DNA of 6,049 bases from Bacteroidota bacterium (lineage in GTDB: Bacteria > Bacteroidota > Ignavibacteria > UBA10030 > UBA8401). The position numbers and the translations under genes were made by a program. The notes beneath the pieces are model-generated. The model searched no databases, was not told where the DNA came from, and saw only the letters and a list, made by a program, of their open reading frames with translations. The stretch lies in NCBI GenBank assembly GCA_025355705.1, contig JANXZD010000292.1, forward strand, positions 1 to 6,049, read 5' to 3'. Below are positions 5,764 through 6,049 of the stretch, piece by piece (position 1 is the first letter of the stretch; the number at the start of each line of letters is the position of its first letter).

Positions 5764-6049
5764 AGAATGTTCTATCCATCGTCGTAGTTCTGTTTTTATT
5801 TTTTTCATTTAGTTTCTCGCAAGACACGCTAAAAATGAAAGCAACAACAATTGTCGTTGTAAAATCAAATACTAAATTGACCAGTAAACAATTAAAAACC
5901 GGACAACAATTAATTTTGAGCGTTGCAATGGATGTGACAGTGAAAGGTAAAAAAGTAATAACGACGGGTGCTCCTGTTATCTGTTTGGTTGAGTCCGCTG
6001 AAAGTGCGGGAATGGTTGGTCAGGCAGGAAGACTCACGATTTCGATACA
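5760..6049 (+). CDS. Exported protein of unknown function, 3' end outside the window
   Basis: The frame opens with ATG at 5760, overlapping the DUF2085 stop as ATGA, and stays open to the last base (96 codons and two bases). AAGGA at 5746-5750, nine bases upstream, supports the start. Residues 1-20 form a classic signal peptide: Lys2, a hydrophobic core of Val/Leu/Phe at 4-17, and a probable cut in SFS|QD. There is no lipobox Cys. The mature part so far is rich in Lys, Thr and Val with beta-strand character: TTIVVVKSNTKL, a TSKQLKTGQQL stretch, then TTGAPVICLVESAESAG and GQAGRLTISI. The Gly-Ala-Pro-Val and Gly-x-x-Gly-x-x-Gly-like spacing suggests a small beta-sandwich or barrel. I do not recognise the family. 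Its coupling to the DUF2085 gene suggests a shared envelope role. Confidence 0.85.
   Translation, partial: MKNVLSIVVVLFLFFSFSFSQDTLKMKATTIVVVKSNTKLTSKQLKTGQQLILSVAMDVTVKGKKVITTGAPVICLVESAESAGMVGQAGRLTISI

Overview
The window looks like a piece of chromosome from a free-living bacterium of the Bacteroidetes/Chlorobi/Ignavibacteria (FCB) side of the tree. This placement is inference. It rests on moderate G+C, weak or absent Shine-Dalgarno sequences before several starts, two secreted proteins with signal peptides ending in -FS|Q, and the gene content (a stand-alone NfnAB pair, a DUF2085 membrane protein). No rRNA, tRNA or single-copy phylogenetic marker is present, so the placement is tentative.

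Layout. Six genes are read from the + strand in full or nearly so, plus one cut by each end (all seven loci are on +). Bases 1-767 hold the 3' part of an aldo/keto reductase with all four catalytic residues visible. Three bases later comes a complete beta-class carbonic anhydrase (771-1436) with the zinc-site residues and the allosteric bicarbonate residues of the E. coli Can / H. influenzae type. A TTG-started gene at 1553-2056 encodes a small exported Trp-rich protein resembling the DUF1579 family; a 13-bp perfect hairpin follows it. After a 325-base spacer come the two subunits of an NAD(H)/NADP(H)/ferredoxin transhydrogenase, nfnA (2382-3251) and nfnB (3341-4786). They are separated by 89 bases that contain three tandem imperfect copies of an octamer. 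A good terminator-like hairpin closes this pair.

Bases 4787-5304 carry no convincing gene. They hold the terminator, then an island of short palindromic repeats of the kind dispersed in bacterial chromosomes (REP/MITE-like, about 4925-5042), then AT-rich sequence with a possible promoter. The last two genes overlap by four bases (ATGA): a four-segment DUF2085 membrane protein with a Cys-rich CHQ...CxRC signature, and an exported protein of unknown function that runs off the window.

How they work together. NfnA and NfnB form one soluble flavin-based electron-bifurcating enzyme, which couples NADPH oxidation or formation to NAD and ferredoxin. The aldo/keto reductase uses nicotinamide cofactor and the carbonic anhydrase supplies bicarbonate/CO2; their close spacing implies co-transcription but not a shared pathway. 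The most open question is the DUF2085/exported-protein pair. The clearest non-coding signals are the palindrome island and the octamer repeat between nfnA and nfnB.
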